The notes beneath the pieces are model-generated. The model saw only the letters and a list, made by a program, of their open reading frames with translations. It searched no databases and was not told the DNA's origin. This document shows, one piece after another, positions 8,229 through 16,435 of a stretch of 64,000 bases of DNA (the stretch's first letter is position 1; the number at the start of each line of letters is the position of its first letter). The stretch is from Planctomycetota bacterium (GTDB taxonomy: Bacteria > Planctomycetota > JACQVV01 > JASMLP01). Made by a program: the position numbers and the translations under genes. Location: the NCBI GenBank assembly GCA_030748635.1, contig JASMLP010000069.1, forward strand, positions 1-64,000. Reading direction: 5' to 3'.

Positions 8229-9452
8229 ATGTTTCGATTTGTGGCCATTCTGGTTGTTTTCGTGTCTCTGGTCCCCGGTTCAGGGGCCCAGGAGTCGATC
8301 GTGGTGGAAACCCTGGAAGGAAAGATTCAGGGGCGTCTCCTCGGTATCGATGAGGCGGGTGACCTCTCGGTTCAGGATGAACGGTCCGGTGAGAGGGTTC
8401 AGTATGCTTTGGCTCAAGTCGTCTCGTTTCGAGGACTGGCATCCAAGGCGGTCGCCGAGGAGAAAAAAACGCGGGTAGAACTGTTCAACGGGGACCAATT
8501 CGTGGGCATTTTCAAGGGGGCAGATGAAGAGTTTGTGCACATTGATAGCATCGAGCTCGGGCGCATCGATCTTCCGCTATTATCGGTTCGTCTGATCCAG
8601 TTTCCGATTCGTGAGGGACAGGACGAGATCCACAACTACGAACCTCCCGAATCGAAGGAGCAAGATGTTTTGTATCTACGACCCGATGGAGATCGTCTTG
8701 CGGGGACTCTGGAGGGTCTCGATGAAACTTCGGTGACTTTGACCTGGGATGTCAGTGGGGAAGCCATTCAGAAAACCTGGGACCAGATAGCGAGAATGCA
8801 ATTTGGTGATCAGGGGTTTCCGGTGCCGACTTCTTCGGATCTCCTCGCGATTATCGAGACCGCGGATGGAGCTCGGTTTCAGGCAAAAATCCTTTCGTTC
8901 CGAGACCGTGTTTTGCGAGTGCAAAGTGTATACGAAGATCTTCCGGTGCTGGAGGTTTCTCTCTCTTCGCTGGTCCGGGCAACGATTCGCAACGGACAGT
9001 TCGTTTACGCTTCGGATCTTGAAGAAACCTATCGGTTTGTCCCTTACTTTGATGGCCAACTCGGTTTTCGTAAGGATCGGAACTGGGGGGGAGGACCCAT
9101 GCTGCTCAATGGGGTTCAGCACGCCAAGGGGTTGGGAGTGCATTCCAGATCTCTTCTCACCTATTCGTTGGGCGGAAAGTATCAACGCTTCAGGACCGTG
9201 ATCGGTATTGATGAGTCGGTGAAGCTACGAGAGAAAAGTTTGCCCACATCTGCTCATGCCAGTGTGATTTTTCGGGTCCATGTGGATGGTAAGGTTGTAT
9301 TTGACAGCGGACTGATGTCTTCTCGAACCGGGACTCTTCGTGTGGATGTTTCGCTGGAAGGAGCTCAGGAAATGGTTCTCGAGGTCGACTTCGGTGAGAA
9401 CGCGCATGTCAACGACTGGGCAAACTGGGCCTCGGCCATGTTGCTGCGCTGA
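8229..9452 (+). CDS. Secreted NPCBM-domain protein
   Basis: A signal peptide (hydrophobic core, cleavage near GSGAQ) is followed by about 240 residues of beta-rich sequence with three related modules of the type 'VELFNGDQFVG...LPLLSVRLIQF', which read like small beta-barrels. A C-terminal NPCBM/NEW2 domain (residues about 265-407) shows the typical NGVQHAKGLGVHSRSLLTY start and a VDVSLEGAQEMVLEVDFG core. NPCBM modules bind carbohydrate and are abundant in planctomycete secreted proteins. No hydrolase domain is present, so it is more likely a binding or structural protein. It has its own promoter (8154-8183). Confidence 0.85.
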   Translation: MFRFVAILVVFVSLVPGSGAQESIVVETLEGKIQGRLLGIDEAGDLSVQDERSGERVQYALAQVVSFRGLASKAVAEEKKTRVELFNGDQFVGIFKGADEEFVHIDSIELGRIDLPLLSVRLIQFPIREGQDEIHNYEPPESKEQDVLYLRPDGDRLAGTLEGLDETSVTLTWDVSGEAIQKTWDQIARMQFGDQGFPVPTSSDLLAIIETADGARFQAKILSFRDRVLRVQSVYEDLPVLEVSLSSLVRATIRNGQFVYASDLEETYRFVPYFDGQLGFRKDRNWGGGPMLLNGVQHAKGLGVHSRSLLTYSLGGKYQRFRTVIGIDESVKLREKSLPTSAHASVIFRVHVDGKVVFDSGLMSSRTGTLRVDVSLEGAQEMVLEVDFGENAHVNDWANWASAMLLR

Positions 9453-9476
9453 GAGTGCATTCGGCCAGAACCGCGG

Positions 9477-10124
9477 TCAGCGAATTTGTACCGGTGTTCC
9501 CACTCGCACGAAACGTGAAAGCTGCTCTACGTGTTCGTCGCTCAGCGAAATCGATCCTTGAGTCCAGTCCGAATTCGTTCCGCCTCCATGAATCTGGATG
9601 CCACCTCCGAGGGAGGTCTCCTGGGGAGGAACTTCTCGATTTCGGGTCGCCTGGACGATGAGTTGAGCCATGTCCTTGTCGATCGATCCGTTTTGGAGGC
9701 CACGACGGGCATCCTCCGCATTGGGGTAGGAGAGTAGAAAAGACCATCGAAAAGTGCTGCGAGGATTGATACGACAGATATAGAAGGTGCCCTGAGGCGT
9801 CCTGCCATCCCTCACCCGCTTTTTATCTCCGTAGGGTTGAGAACCCAGCGCGATCGGATACAGCGCCATGAGGGAGTTGCCTTTGAAAAGCATGAGAGTA
9901 CGGGAGGTCTTGTCGATAAGTATCCTGAAGGTGCTTGCCTGGTGAAATCCCTCTTCCGGTTCGAGAGTTGAGGGATCCTGCTTCGATGGAGAGGATTCTG
10001 TCGCGGGAGGCGTAATCCCCCGACTGCCGGGAGGAAAGAGAAGGAGAGCTAGGAAAAACGGAACCAGAAAAGGGAGGTTCCTGTCTATGGTTGAGATTAT
10101 TCGTTGAAACATGAGTTGAATCAT
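9477..10124 (-). CDS. L,D-transpeptidase-like (YkuD fold) protein with Cys-to-Ser at the nucleophile
   Basis: The 215-residue protein has an N-terminal membrane/signal segment and a C-terminal YkuD domain (residues about 70-215) of the YafK-like type, with TPQGTFYI and SYPNAEDARRGL landmarks. In active enzymes the motif is IHGGG...DWTxGCI, where His and Cys form the active site. Here it reads IHGGGTNSDWTQGSISL: His179 and Gly180 are kept, but the nucleophile position is Ser191 (codon TCG, bases 9554-9552), two base changes from any Cys codon. It may be inactive, a Ser-dependent variant, or a peptidoglycan-binding remnant. It is divergent from the rRNA methyltransferase gene. ATG at 10124 is the longest start; ATG at 10112 is possible. 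Confidence 0.85.
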   Translation of the reverse strand: MIQLMFQRIISTIDRNLPFLVPFFLALLLFPPGSRGITPPATESSPSKQDPSTLEPEEGFHQASTFRILIDKTSRTLMLFKGNSLMALYPIALGSQPYGDKKRVRDGRTPQGTFYICRINPRSTFRWSFLLSYPNAEDARRGLQNGSIDKDMAQLIVQATRNREVPPQETSLGGGIQIHGGGTNSDWTQGSISLSDEHVEQLSRFVRVGTPVQIR

Positions 10125-10190
10125 AAAGGGCTGGAAGCATACCTCAGAATCGGTGAGAAGGATGTCAAGAGGTGGGAGATTCCGTCTCGA

Positions 10191-10976
10191 ATGGGTAACC
10201 TAAGGCGTATGTTGAGTCGATCCAGAATGCAGCACCTTCGGTCTCTGGGGCGGAAAAAGGGCCGGAGAGAGGCGGATAGAACCCTCGTAGAAGGCTCCAG
10301 GTCCGTTTCTCTGGCTCTGGATCAAGAGCGGGTTGAGGTGGTTGAGGTTTTGCGGGTCGAGGGGAAGGGGGAGTCCCTTCTAGAGCGTTGTAAATTTCGT
10401 TCGGTACCGGTCACAACGATTCGTGAATCCGACCTGGAGCGTCTTTCGGATGTTCAGAATTCTCAAGGGGTTTTGGCAGTGATACGACCTCCCAGAGCTT
10501 CTCGTGAGGATCTGACCCGAAATCGAGGTCTTCTGGTGGCTCTGGATCGGGTTCAGGATCCTGGGAACGCGGGGGCGATTTTGAGGAATGCCTGGGCGTT
10601 TGGGGCGGAAGGAATCCTTTTCGGGAGAGGGTCTGTGGAAGCGTTTGCGCCCAAAGTGATTCGCGCTTCTGCGGGTGGGGTTCTGGCGGTTCCGGTGATG
10701 GAAGATCAGGATTTACCTGAAGAGTTGGGCCGACTGTCGCATGAGGGAAGAGCCGTTCTGGGAACCGCAGGAAAAGGGGGTATTTCCGCGGACGGTTTCG
10801 ATTTTCGGTCCGGTTCGGTTCTCGTCTTCGGAAGTGAAGGGAGCGGTCTGTCCGAGGCCGTTCGTGATTTGTGCGATCACCAGATCACCGTGATGCATCG
10901 ACCCGAAGTGGAGTCGCTCAATGTGGCGGTTTCCGCGGGGATATTGATGGCTTTTTACTGGGCACGGACTCGGTGA
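10191..10976 (+). CDS. SpoU/TrmH-family RNA 2'-O-methyltransferase
   Basis: From ATG 10191 the protein is 261 residues. The N-terminal RNA-binding substrate domain begins with LRSLGRKKGRREADRTLVEG. The SPOUT catalytic domain has motif 1 DRVQDPGNAGAILRNAWAFG, motif 2 VFGSEGSGLS and motif 3 MHRPEVESLNVAVSAGI, the trefoil-knot AdoMet site. It methylates ribose 2'-OH in rRNA or tRNA (RlmB/TsnR-like); the exact nucleotide is unknown. An in-frame TTG at 10104 would overlap the divergent transpeptidase start, so I prefer 10191 (10209 also possible). Confidence 0.9.
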   Translation: MGNLRRMLSRSRMQHLRSLGRKKGRREADRTLVEGSRSVSLALDQERVEVVEVLRVEGKGESLLERCKFRSVPVTTIRESDLERLSDVQNSQGVLAVIRPPRASREDLTRNRGLLVALDRVQDPGNAGAILRNAWAFGAEGILFGRGSVEAFAPKVIRASAGGVLAVPVMEDQDLPEELGRLSHEGRAVLGTAGKGGISADGFDFRSGSVLVFGSEGSGLSEAVRDLCDHQITVMHRPEVESLNVAVSAGILMAFYWARTR

Positions 10977-11019
10977 GTTTGCAAGTGAGGATTCCCGGGT
11001 CGTAGGGCGTATACGTGGT

Positions 11020-11033
11020 CCGGAGTGTTCCGG
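11020..11033 (+). promoter_or_regulatory. Dyad upstream of the sigma-54 promoter (possible enhancer site)
   Basis: CCGGA-GTGT-TCCGG is a perfect short dyad about 100 bases upstream of the -24 element, a usual position for a bacterial enhancer-binding protein. The site is short and chance is not excluded. Confidence 0.3.
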
Positions 11034-11118
11034 TTAGAAAATTGGGACCGACTCACGGAATAGGCTAACCCCAGGCATATCAAGAAGGCTCATGAGGTCG
11101 GGAAATCGCCGTTAAGGC

Positions 11119-11134
11119 TTGGCACGGCCTTTGC
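11119..11134 (+). promoter_or_regulatory. Sigma-54 (RpoN) promoter, TTGGCACG-N4-TTGC
   Basis: TTGGCACG (11119-11126), a four-base spacer and TTGC (11131-11134) match the -24/-12 consensus YTGGCACG-N4-TTGC at every conserved position. It lies in a 255-base intergenic region, about 98 bases before the start of the TPR lipoprotein gene and in the right orientation. Transcription should need RpoN and an AAA+ activator. It is the only such site I found in an intergenic region of the window. Confidence 0.85.
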
Positions 11135-11231
11135 GTTCTTGAGAACCGGCGCGAAACGCTGATCTCTTTTGGGGATCACAGTTCGTCCTTATTCCCTGAG
11201 AGGATGACCCTAGTTCTGGAGGTTTGAAGAA

Positions 11232-12068
11232 ATGTTCGTAATGAGAAAGTTACGGTACGCGGGACCGTTTTTAGGTGTGCTGGTTTTGTTGGGTTGCGCT
11301 TCCACTTCAACTACGACTTCCAGCTATTCCCCGGGGGAAATGGGAGATCACTCGTATCAGCAAGGTGATCTGGATGGGGCCATTCATCACTACACCAACC
11401 ATCTGAAAGGTGATCCCGGAGATGCTGCGAGGCGGTATTGTCTGGGGATCGCGCTGGAAAGAAATGCGCAATTGGAAGAGGCTCGGATGCAGTTCGAGCA
11501 AGTTCTCCAGGCCCGACCGGCATCCCCGGAGGTGCAATTGGCGTTGAGTCATGTCCTGTATCGGATGGACAACGATGTGGAGGCGGAAGAAATGCTGGGG
11601 AGAGTGATGGTCACCCCCGAGTTTTCGACGATCAGTCCGCTCGACCGAGTGCTGGCCTATGGATTACTGGCTCAGATCGCAATTCGTACCGAGGACCCAG
11701 AAGCTGCGACCTTAGCGTTGGATCGAGCCCTGGCGCTTTCGAGAGAATATCCCGCCCATGTTACCGATGGGCATCTGAGGCGATTGCTCAACAATCGGGC
11801 GATGGTTCTTTTTGGGCTGGGAGAATTTACGGAGGCCCGAGATTCGTATGAAAAAGCGATCCAGGTGAAGGTGGAGGCCGGCGCAGCACGGAGTGATAGT
11901 GAAAACTATATGGCCTGTTATCTCAATTATCTGGCCCGTGACTTTCCTCGCTGTCGAGAGTATTTCGATCAGTTAGCGGATCAGCAGTTGGCTTCGCTCG
12001 GTACGACCACAGAAGATCCCGAATTTTTCAGTAGAAACTCCGACACTTCCGGGGTTTCCAGCCGATGA
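11232..12068 (+). CDS. TPR lipoprotein, first gene of the sigma-54 Tol-like operon
   Basis: A classic lipoprotein signal ends in VLLGC (Cys22), followed by a Ser/Thr-rich linker and about five TPR-like helical pairs (residues about 40-225). TPR lipoproteins of this size act as docking modules in outer-membrane assembly or Tol/Ton-type complexes. A clear GGAGG (11218-11222) lies 9 bases before the ATG. It is the first gene after the sigma-54 promoter, and its stop overlaps the next start by four bases (ATGA), indicating translational coupling. The specific role is inferred from context. Confidence 0.85.
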   Translation: MFVMRKLRYAGPFLGVLVLLGCASTSTTTSSYSPGEMGDHSYQQGDLDGAIHHYTNHLKGDPGDAARRYCLGIALERNAQLEEARMQFEQVLQARPASPEVQLALSHVLYRMDNDVEAEEMLGRVMVTPEFSTISPLDRVLAYGLLAQIAIRTEDPEAATLALDRALALSREYPAHVTDGHLRRLLNNRAMVLFGLGEFTEARDSYEKAIQVKVEAGAARSDSENYMACYLNYLARDFPRCREYFDQLADQQLASLGTTTEDPEFFSRNSDTSGVSSR

Positions 12069-13102
12069 GATTCGATCTCCCATTCTGGATGCTGATCGGC
12101 ATCTGGGGGCTGGGTTCGGTTTCCGTGTCTGGGCAGTGGGCTCCAAAGGGACCCATTCAGGGGCAAGGGAAACTGGAAGAGCTCGATGAGTGGTCGATTC
12201 GACAGGAAGTTCAGACTCTGGAGAGAAGTCTGGCCCAATACGATCCGTTGATTCAGACCTTGGGAGAAGCTCGGGTGGATCTGGACCGGGATCTCGAAGC
12301 TCTTCGGGCTCATCCTGAGGACAGTCGATTGGCGAGTCAAATGGCCCTGAAATTAAGTGCGTACGCACGGGAGATTATCGGGGATTTTGATCGAGTGATA
12401 GATCACCAAGATGCAATTTTGAACACATTCGAAGGGTTGAAGAACAAATTGATTCGTTTCCGTAAATCTTTGCGAAGCAAGGAAGCTCGGTACGGCAGAG
12501 AGATCGAGCGGGTTCGAGAAAAGGATGAAAGTATAGAAGCTCAGTTGAGGGATCTGGCGACTCGCTACAAGGAAACAGTCGATGAAGCGGAACGGAGTAC
12601 GTGTCGGTCGGAATTCACACGTGTCTGGCGACAGTTTCGTATGAATAAACGATTTCTCCAGGGGTACGGGCGCAGTCGTCGAGGATATGAGTCTCTTTCA
12701 GGAAGCCTCGACGCACTTCTCTCTGTTTTCGAAAATCTCGAAAAGGCCTTTGTCGAATTGATCGACAATCTCGGAAGTGAAAAACGGTTTCTCCTGGTCA
12801 GCATCCAATTCCAACAGGACAACCTGAAAGTGACTCGGTTGGTTCATGAGGGGCTTGAGGTTGGCGCAGGGCTTGCCGTGGAGTTAGGGAGTAAAAGGGC
12901 TCGCCTGCTTCATCAGGTGGAGTTGTTCGGGCAGATCCAGGAGCGAGTTCAACAGGGATTGATCCGTTTCACGAACAATCAGATCGATCTGGTAGGTGTT
13001 GCACGAAAGATCGATCGGGTGGGAGCTTTGCAGTCGGAGCCGGATGTAGAACAGGTGATTGACGATTTCTATCAGCGGCCGGTAAGCGGTCAAGAGGAGT
13101 GA
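12065..13102 (+). CDS. Secreted coiled-coil protein of the Tol-like operon
   Basis: A signal peptide (cleavage near SVSGQ) precedes about 310 residues that are nearly all helical and highly charged, with heptad-like segments at about residues 40-75, 95-215 and 240-320. I recognise no enzymatic motif and no family. The predicted location is the periplasm. It is coupled to the TPR lipoprotein gene by a 4-base overlap and is followed after a few bases by a second coiled-coil gene. A structural link between membrane and peptidoglycan is a reasonable guess. Confidence 0.8.
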   Translation: MRFDLPFWMLIGIWGLGSVSVSGQWAPKGPIQGQGKLEELDEWSIRQEVQTLERSLAQYDPLIQTLGEARVDLDRDLEALRAHPEDSRLASQMALKLSAYAREIIGDFDRVIDHQDAILNTFEGLKNKLIRFRKSLRSKEARYGREIERVREKDESIEAQLRDLATRYKETVDEAERSTCRSEFTRVWRQFRMNKRFLQGYGRSRRGYESLSGSLDALLSVFENLEKAFVELIDNLGSEKRFLLVSIQFQQDNLKVTRLVHEGLEVGAGLAVELGSKRARLLHQVELFGQIQERVQQGLIRFTNNQIDLVGVARKIDRVGALQSEPDVEQVIDDFYQRPVSGQEE

Positions 13103-13108
13103 TTTGTG

Positions 13109-13852
13109 ATGGGCGTAAACAAGAAAACAGGAATCGTGGTTCTCGTCATGATGATCGGATTGAATCCGATGGTCACAGGCCAGGAACAAAAGGAGTTCGA
13201 GAAAACTCCTGAAGTGGAAAATCCTTTTCGTCAAATAGAGAAAGGGGAAATTCAGCCCAAAAGTGCTCCTGAAGCGACGCCGGAGCGATCAGATGAAGAC
13301 AAGAAAAAAGAAGGGGAGGAGGTGCGTCGTAATATCGAACACGCGCTTCAGAACTATCGACAGATTCAGGAAAGTCAGAGCGAATCGCGGGTGCGCAATC
13401 TGGATCGTAGGATTCAGGAAAATGAGAGACTTCTCAAAAGAAACCAAACCGCACTGACGAACTACCAGGAACGGGTACGAAAGGCCAAGCTGAATTACAT
13501 TCGTGAATTGTTAGCGCTCAAGGGGGCGCGCAAAGCCAAGAGTATCACGCAGGAGGTGTACGAGGAGAGGCTTCGGAGCCTGGCGAATGAGTATGAGTTC
13601 CGAATCGGTCAACTCGACCGGGATATCGACTATTACCGAAAAGAAGCCGATTCTTCCGGAGATCGACTGGAGAATCTTCAGGAACAAAATCGTATCTATC
13701 AGATGGCTTCACGAAGAACTCGGGCTATCGAAAAGAAAAAGCTTCCTCTGAGTCGTCTCGAGCTACTGCAACAGCAACTCGAAAATGCCCATCAATTTGA
13801 ATTGCAGGATGTATGGGACGGTTCTGACTGGCGATTCTTTCAGATCCGTTGA
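13109..13852 (+). CDS. Second secreted coiled-coil protein of the Tol-like operon
   Basis: The N-terminal hydrophobic segment ends near VTGQE, consistent with a signal peptide. A Pro/Glu/Lys linker follows, then about 170 residues of continuous coiled coil rich in Arg, Gln and Glu (residues about 70-235). No family recognised. The start could be GTG 13106 or ATG 13109; AAGAGGAG at 13092-13099 serves either. It sits between the first coiled-coil gene and tolQ, so it is likely a periplasmic partner of the same machine. Confidence 0.78.
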   Translation: MGVNKKTGIVVLVMMIGLNPMVTGQEQKEFEKTPEVENPFRQIEKGEIQPKSAPEATPERSDEDKKKEGEEVRRNIEHALQNYRQIQESQSESRVRNLDRRIQENERLLKRNQTALTNYQERVRKAKLNYIRELLALKGARKAKSITQEVYEERLRSLANEYEFRIGQLDRDIDYYRKEADSSGDRLENLQEQNRIYQMASRRTRAIEKKKLPLSRLELLQQQLENAHQFELQDVWDGSDWRFFQIR

Positions 13853-13920
13853 TCGACAACGTCAGTTAGACAGGGTTTGGTGGCGGTCTATTTGAGTGTT
13901 CGCGGCTAGGGTTACTGAAG

Positions 13921-14619
13921 ATGTTCTACTCCTACATAGAAAAAGCAGGCATCTGGTGGATGCTTCCGATCCTCGCTCTTTCTGTTGTTGCCGTGGCGTT
14001 CGTTTTGGAGCGGTCTAGCTACTGGTGGTACCATCGGGTGGGGCGAAAAGGTCGAAGAATTTCCCTGGGGCGCTGGGCGTCAGATGCTGAGGATATAGCC
14101 GGCCTACGAGATCAGATCCAAGCGATGAACGACCAGACGGTTGTGCCGTTAGCTACGGTCTTCGATCACCTCGAGAGCGTGGGGGTCAAGGTCGCAGTGG
14201 CTCGGGGAAGAGCCGCGCTGCGCTTGTTGGTCGAAACGTCCGACCGGGGCAGCGATGTGTTGGCACTCATCGCTCGAATGAGCGGGTCTCTCGGATTGCT
14301 GGGAACGGTGGCGGGGGTCAGTCTCTCCTTCGAAACGATGGCTTTAGCGGATCCCAAGGGGCTCGCGTTGGCCCTGTCGACGGCTATGTACACCACCTTA
14401 GGGGGGGTCTTCCTCTTCCTTTTGAGTTCTTTCGCTTTGTTTGTCTTTGAGGGGTTTGGGGATCGAATGGAGGCTCGAATCGAAGAGGAACTGGTCTGGC
14501 TCGAAGATCGCCTGGATCAGTCTGTAGACTCCAGGCCGAAGGATCTGAAAGAGGCGATCCCGCGGCAGAAAGGGAAAACGCTCTCTCTTCCATCCAGGGC
14601 TGTGAAGGTGGACTCGTGA
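13921..14619 (+). CDS. MotA/TolQ/ExbB proton-channel family protein
   Basis: A 232-residue protein with three transmembrane segments at about residues 10-30, 115-140 and 150-178. The second and third carry the family's Gly/Thr-rich core (SLGLLGTVAGVSLSFETMA, LSTAMYTTLGGVFLFL). ExbB/TolQ pentamers with ExbD/TolR use the proton motive force to move a TonB/TolA-like partner. Such a partner is encoded two genes downstream, which supports the role. The end overlaps the tolR-like gene by four bases (GTGA). TolQ and ExbB cannot be told apart here. Confidence 0.92.
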   Translation: MFYSYIEKAGIWWMLPILALSVVAVAFVLERSSYWWYHRVGRKGRRISLGRWASDAEDIAGLRDQIQAMNDQTVVPLATVFDHLESVGVKVAVARGRAALRLLVETSDRGSDVLALIARMSGSLGLLGTVAGVSLSFETMALADPKGLALALSTAMYTTLGGVFLFLLSSFALFVFEGFGDRMEARIEEELVWLEDRLDQSVDSRPKDLKEAIPRQKGKTLSLPSRAVKVDS

Positions 14620-15050
14620 GTCGGGGCACGAGGCGTTCGGTGGGACTGGAAACTACGGTTATGGTGGATGTTCTGTTCATTCTGCTGATATTTTTTATCG
14701 TGGTTTCCCAGATTCGAACCTCTCAGGTCGCGGTGGAACTTCCCAAAGTCGAGGCCGGGAGTGAATCTTCTGGTCCGAAGTCCAAGGAGCGAAAATCGAT
14801 CTTATTGTCGATCGATCGAGAGGGTGCAGTGCGGGTGGATGGACACTTGATGAAGAACTCCGCCGGTTTGAAGAAAGTGCTCAAATACCATGGAAAATCG
14901 TCGGAGAAAGATGTTGGAAGGCCTCGGGTGGTGTTGCATACCGACGCGGCAACGCGAGGCGAAAAACTCGTGGAAATTCTTGCCTATCTGTCCGAAGCCG
15001 GATTGTCGTCGGTCCAATTCGATGTGGACCGAAAAAGGAGTTCGCCGTGA
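14616..15050 (+). CDS. ExbD/TolR family protein
   Basis: A 144-residue biopolymer-transport protein with one transmembrane helix (about residues 15-33) containing the conserved proton-path Asp (Asp18 in VMVDVLFILLIFF), then a periplasmic domain of the usual size. GTG start, 4-base overlaps with both neighbours. It is predicted to form the proton-gated motor with the TolQ/ExbB homologue just upstream. Confidence 0.92.
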   Translation: MSRGTRRSVGLETTVMVDVLFILLIFFIVVSQIRTSQVAVELPKVEAGSESSGPKSKERKSILLSIDREGAVRVDGHLMKNSAGLKKVLKYHGKSSEKDVGRPRVVLHTDAATRGEKLVEILAYLSEAGLSSVQFDVDRKRSSP

Positions 15051-16348
15051 CCCGTCGATCTCGGGATATCGCCTTTCTGCTGATTTCGTTCGCAATACAT
15101 TGGGTGCTTTTTGGGCCATTGTGGGATCTTGAAGAGAAGCCCGAGGACAAAGCAGTCAAACCGCCAACGGTGAAGATCAATATTCCAGTGGTCAAAGCGC
15201 CCGAGGAAAAATCCGAGTCGACGTCAGAGCCCAAAACCAAAGTGAAATCGGCACCGAACGAGAAGATGGATTCCTCGAAAATGAAGTCGGCTGTCAAGCG
15301 GCAGATGGATGATGTGCTGGCTCAAATGCGTGTTCTGAAAACCCGTCAGGCCGATCAAGTTCGGAGGATGCGGGAAGAGTTGGATCGACAAAAAAATCTA
15401 CTGAAGAACCAAGAGAATCAGTTGGAATCCCAGCACCGTGTACTTCGGGATCAGGAGAAAACTCTGGCCGACCAGAAGCAAAAAATGCTCGAAGAGAAAT
15501 CCAAGTCCAACAAGCGTGAACCGGAACTTTCTAAGAAAACTCACTCTCCATCAGCGTCCTCTGAAAGATTTGAAGGGAAAAAGGTTTCGTCCGAATTGCC
15601 AGAAAATCTGCATTCGAAGAGCCCAAAAGTCACGGATCCTAAACTGCTCCCAAGAGCGGAGGAGAAAGTTCTTCCCGAGAGGAGAAGGGTTGAAAAGACT
15701 TCAGATTTCCCGGAAAGACAAAAGGCGTCCGTGGCGACCGATCGACACGCGAGTTCTGGAGAGATCCGGACGATGGAGCAGTACGCTCGATATTTGCAAC
15801 CTCACCTGAGGGCGACCAGTCCCGAGAAGGGAATACCGTTGCTCATGCCTCGGCTCGATCTCGCGGGTCGGGAGGATCTCGTACATCTCATGCGGTATTT
15901 CGATTTCGCTCTGGTCGCCTATCCGGCGGATATTCGAAAACGAAGATTTTTTGTGGAGGTGGATCTCTCCTCCCCCTCGGCCAAATTCGAGCGTAGAGAC
16001 GATTTCAAAAGCTTAGGAAGTCGTAGCGTGATCTCCCTGAGTGGAGAATACTTCCGAGCCTTGAAGTCGTACCTGAGGACTCGGGCTGACCTGTGTCGTT
16101 TCCAAGACGGCGAACTGGTTGTGTCTTTTGTGCCCAGAGGGGCTTTCCAGACCCGATATTTGCAATGGAAAATGCTCAAGGTCTGTCGTGAAAATGGCTA
16201 CGAGCCAGTGGACGTCAGTCATTGCGCGGGAACGTTTCGTCGCACCTCATTCGGTGCGTGGGTCTTTCTGGTGGAGGATCTGGTGACTCGTAAAGGGCGT
16301 TCGGTGCGAGTCCAGGATTTCGAGTATTCCAAGGTTTTTGGATCCTGA
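15047..16348 (+). CDS. TonB/TolA-like periplasm-spanning protein with a novel C-terminal domain
   Basis: One N-terminal transmembrane helix (about residues 8-25) leads into a Pro/Lys/Glu segment, a long Gln/Lys/Arg coiled coil (about residues 80-155), a low-complexity Ser/Lys linker and a globular C-terminal region of about 180 residues starting at MEQYARYLQPHL. The layout (anchor, spacer, globular end) and the position after tolQ-tolR match TonB/TolA. The C-terminal domain, with FDFALVAYP and RFFVEVDLSSPSAKF strands and a few Cys residues, does not look like TonB_C or TolA_C. It is probably the energised effector of the complex; its target is unknown. Confidence 0.75.
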   Translation: MTRRSRDIAFLLISFAIHWVLFGPLWDLEEKPEDKAVKPPTVKINIPVVKAPEEKSESTSEPKTKVKSAPNEKMDSSKMKSAVKRQMDDVLAQMRVLKTRQADQVRRMREELDRQKNLLKNQENQLESQHRVLRDQEKTLADQKQKMLEEKSKSNKREPELSKKTHSPSASSERFEGKKVSSELPENLHSKSPKVTDPKLLPRAEEKVLPERRRVEKTSDFPERQKASVATDRHASSGEIRTMEQYARYLQPHLRATSPEKGIPLLMPRLDLAGREDLVHLMRYFDFALVAYPADIRKRRFFVEVDLSSPSAKFERRDDFKSLGSRSVISLSGEYFRALKSYLRTRADLCRFQDGELVVSFVPRGAFQTRYLQWKMLKVCRENGYEPVDVSHCAGTFRRTSFGAWVFLVEDLVTRKGRSVRVQDFEYSKVFGS

Positions 16349-16396
16349 AGACTCCTTGGGTCCAAAATACGAACTTCCCCGGGGAGGTCGGGTCGT

Positions 16397-16402
16397 TACA
16401 AT
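16397..16402 (+). promoter_or_regulatory. -10 box TACAAT before pspA
   Basis: TACAAT at 16397-16402 has no good -35 at normal distance. Together with the strong GGAGG just before the ATG it suggests that pspA may be transcribed separately as well as from the sigma-54 operon upstream. Confidence 0.3.
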
Positions 16403-16435
16403 GACGCCCACGCCAATCGATGGCGAGGAGGTGTC

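Noticed and set aside
16360-16395. Possible terminator hairpin (CCCCGGGG) after the TonB-like gene
   Set aside because: The stem is short, imperfect outside the core and has no T run, so read-through into pspA remains possible.
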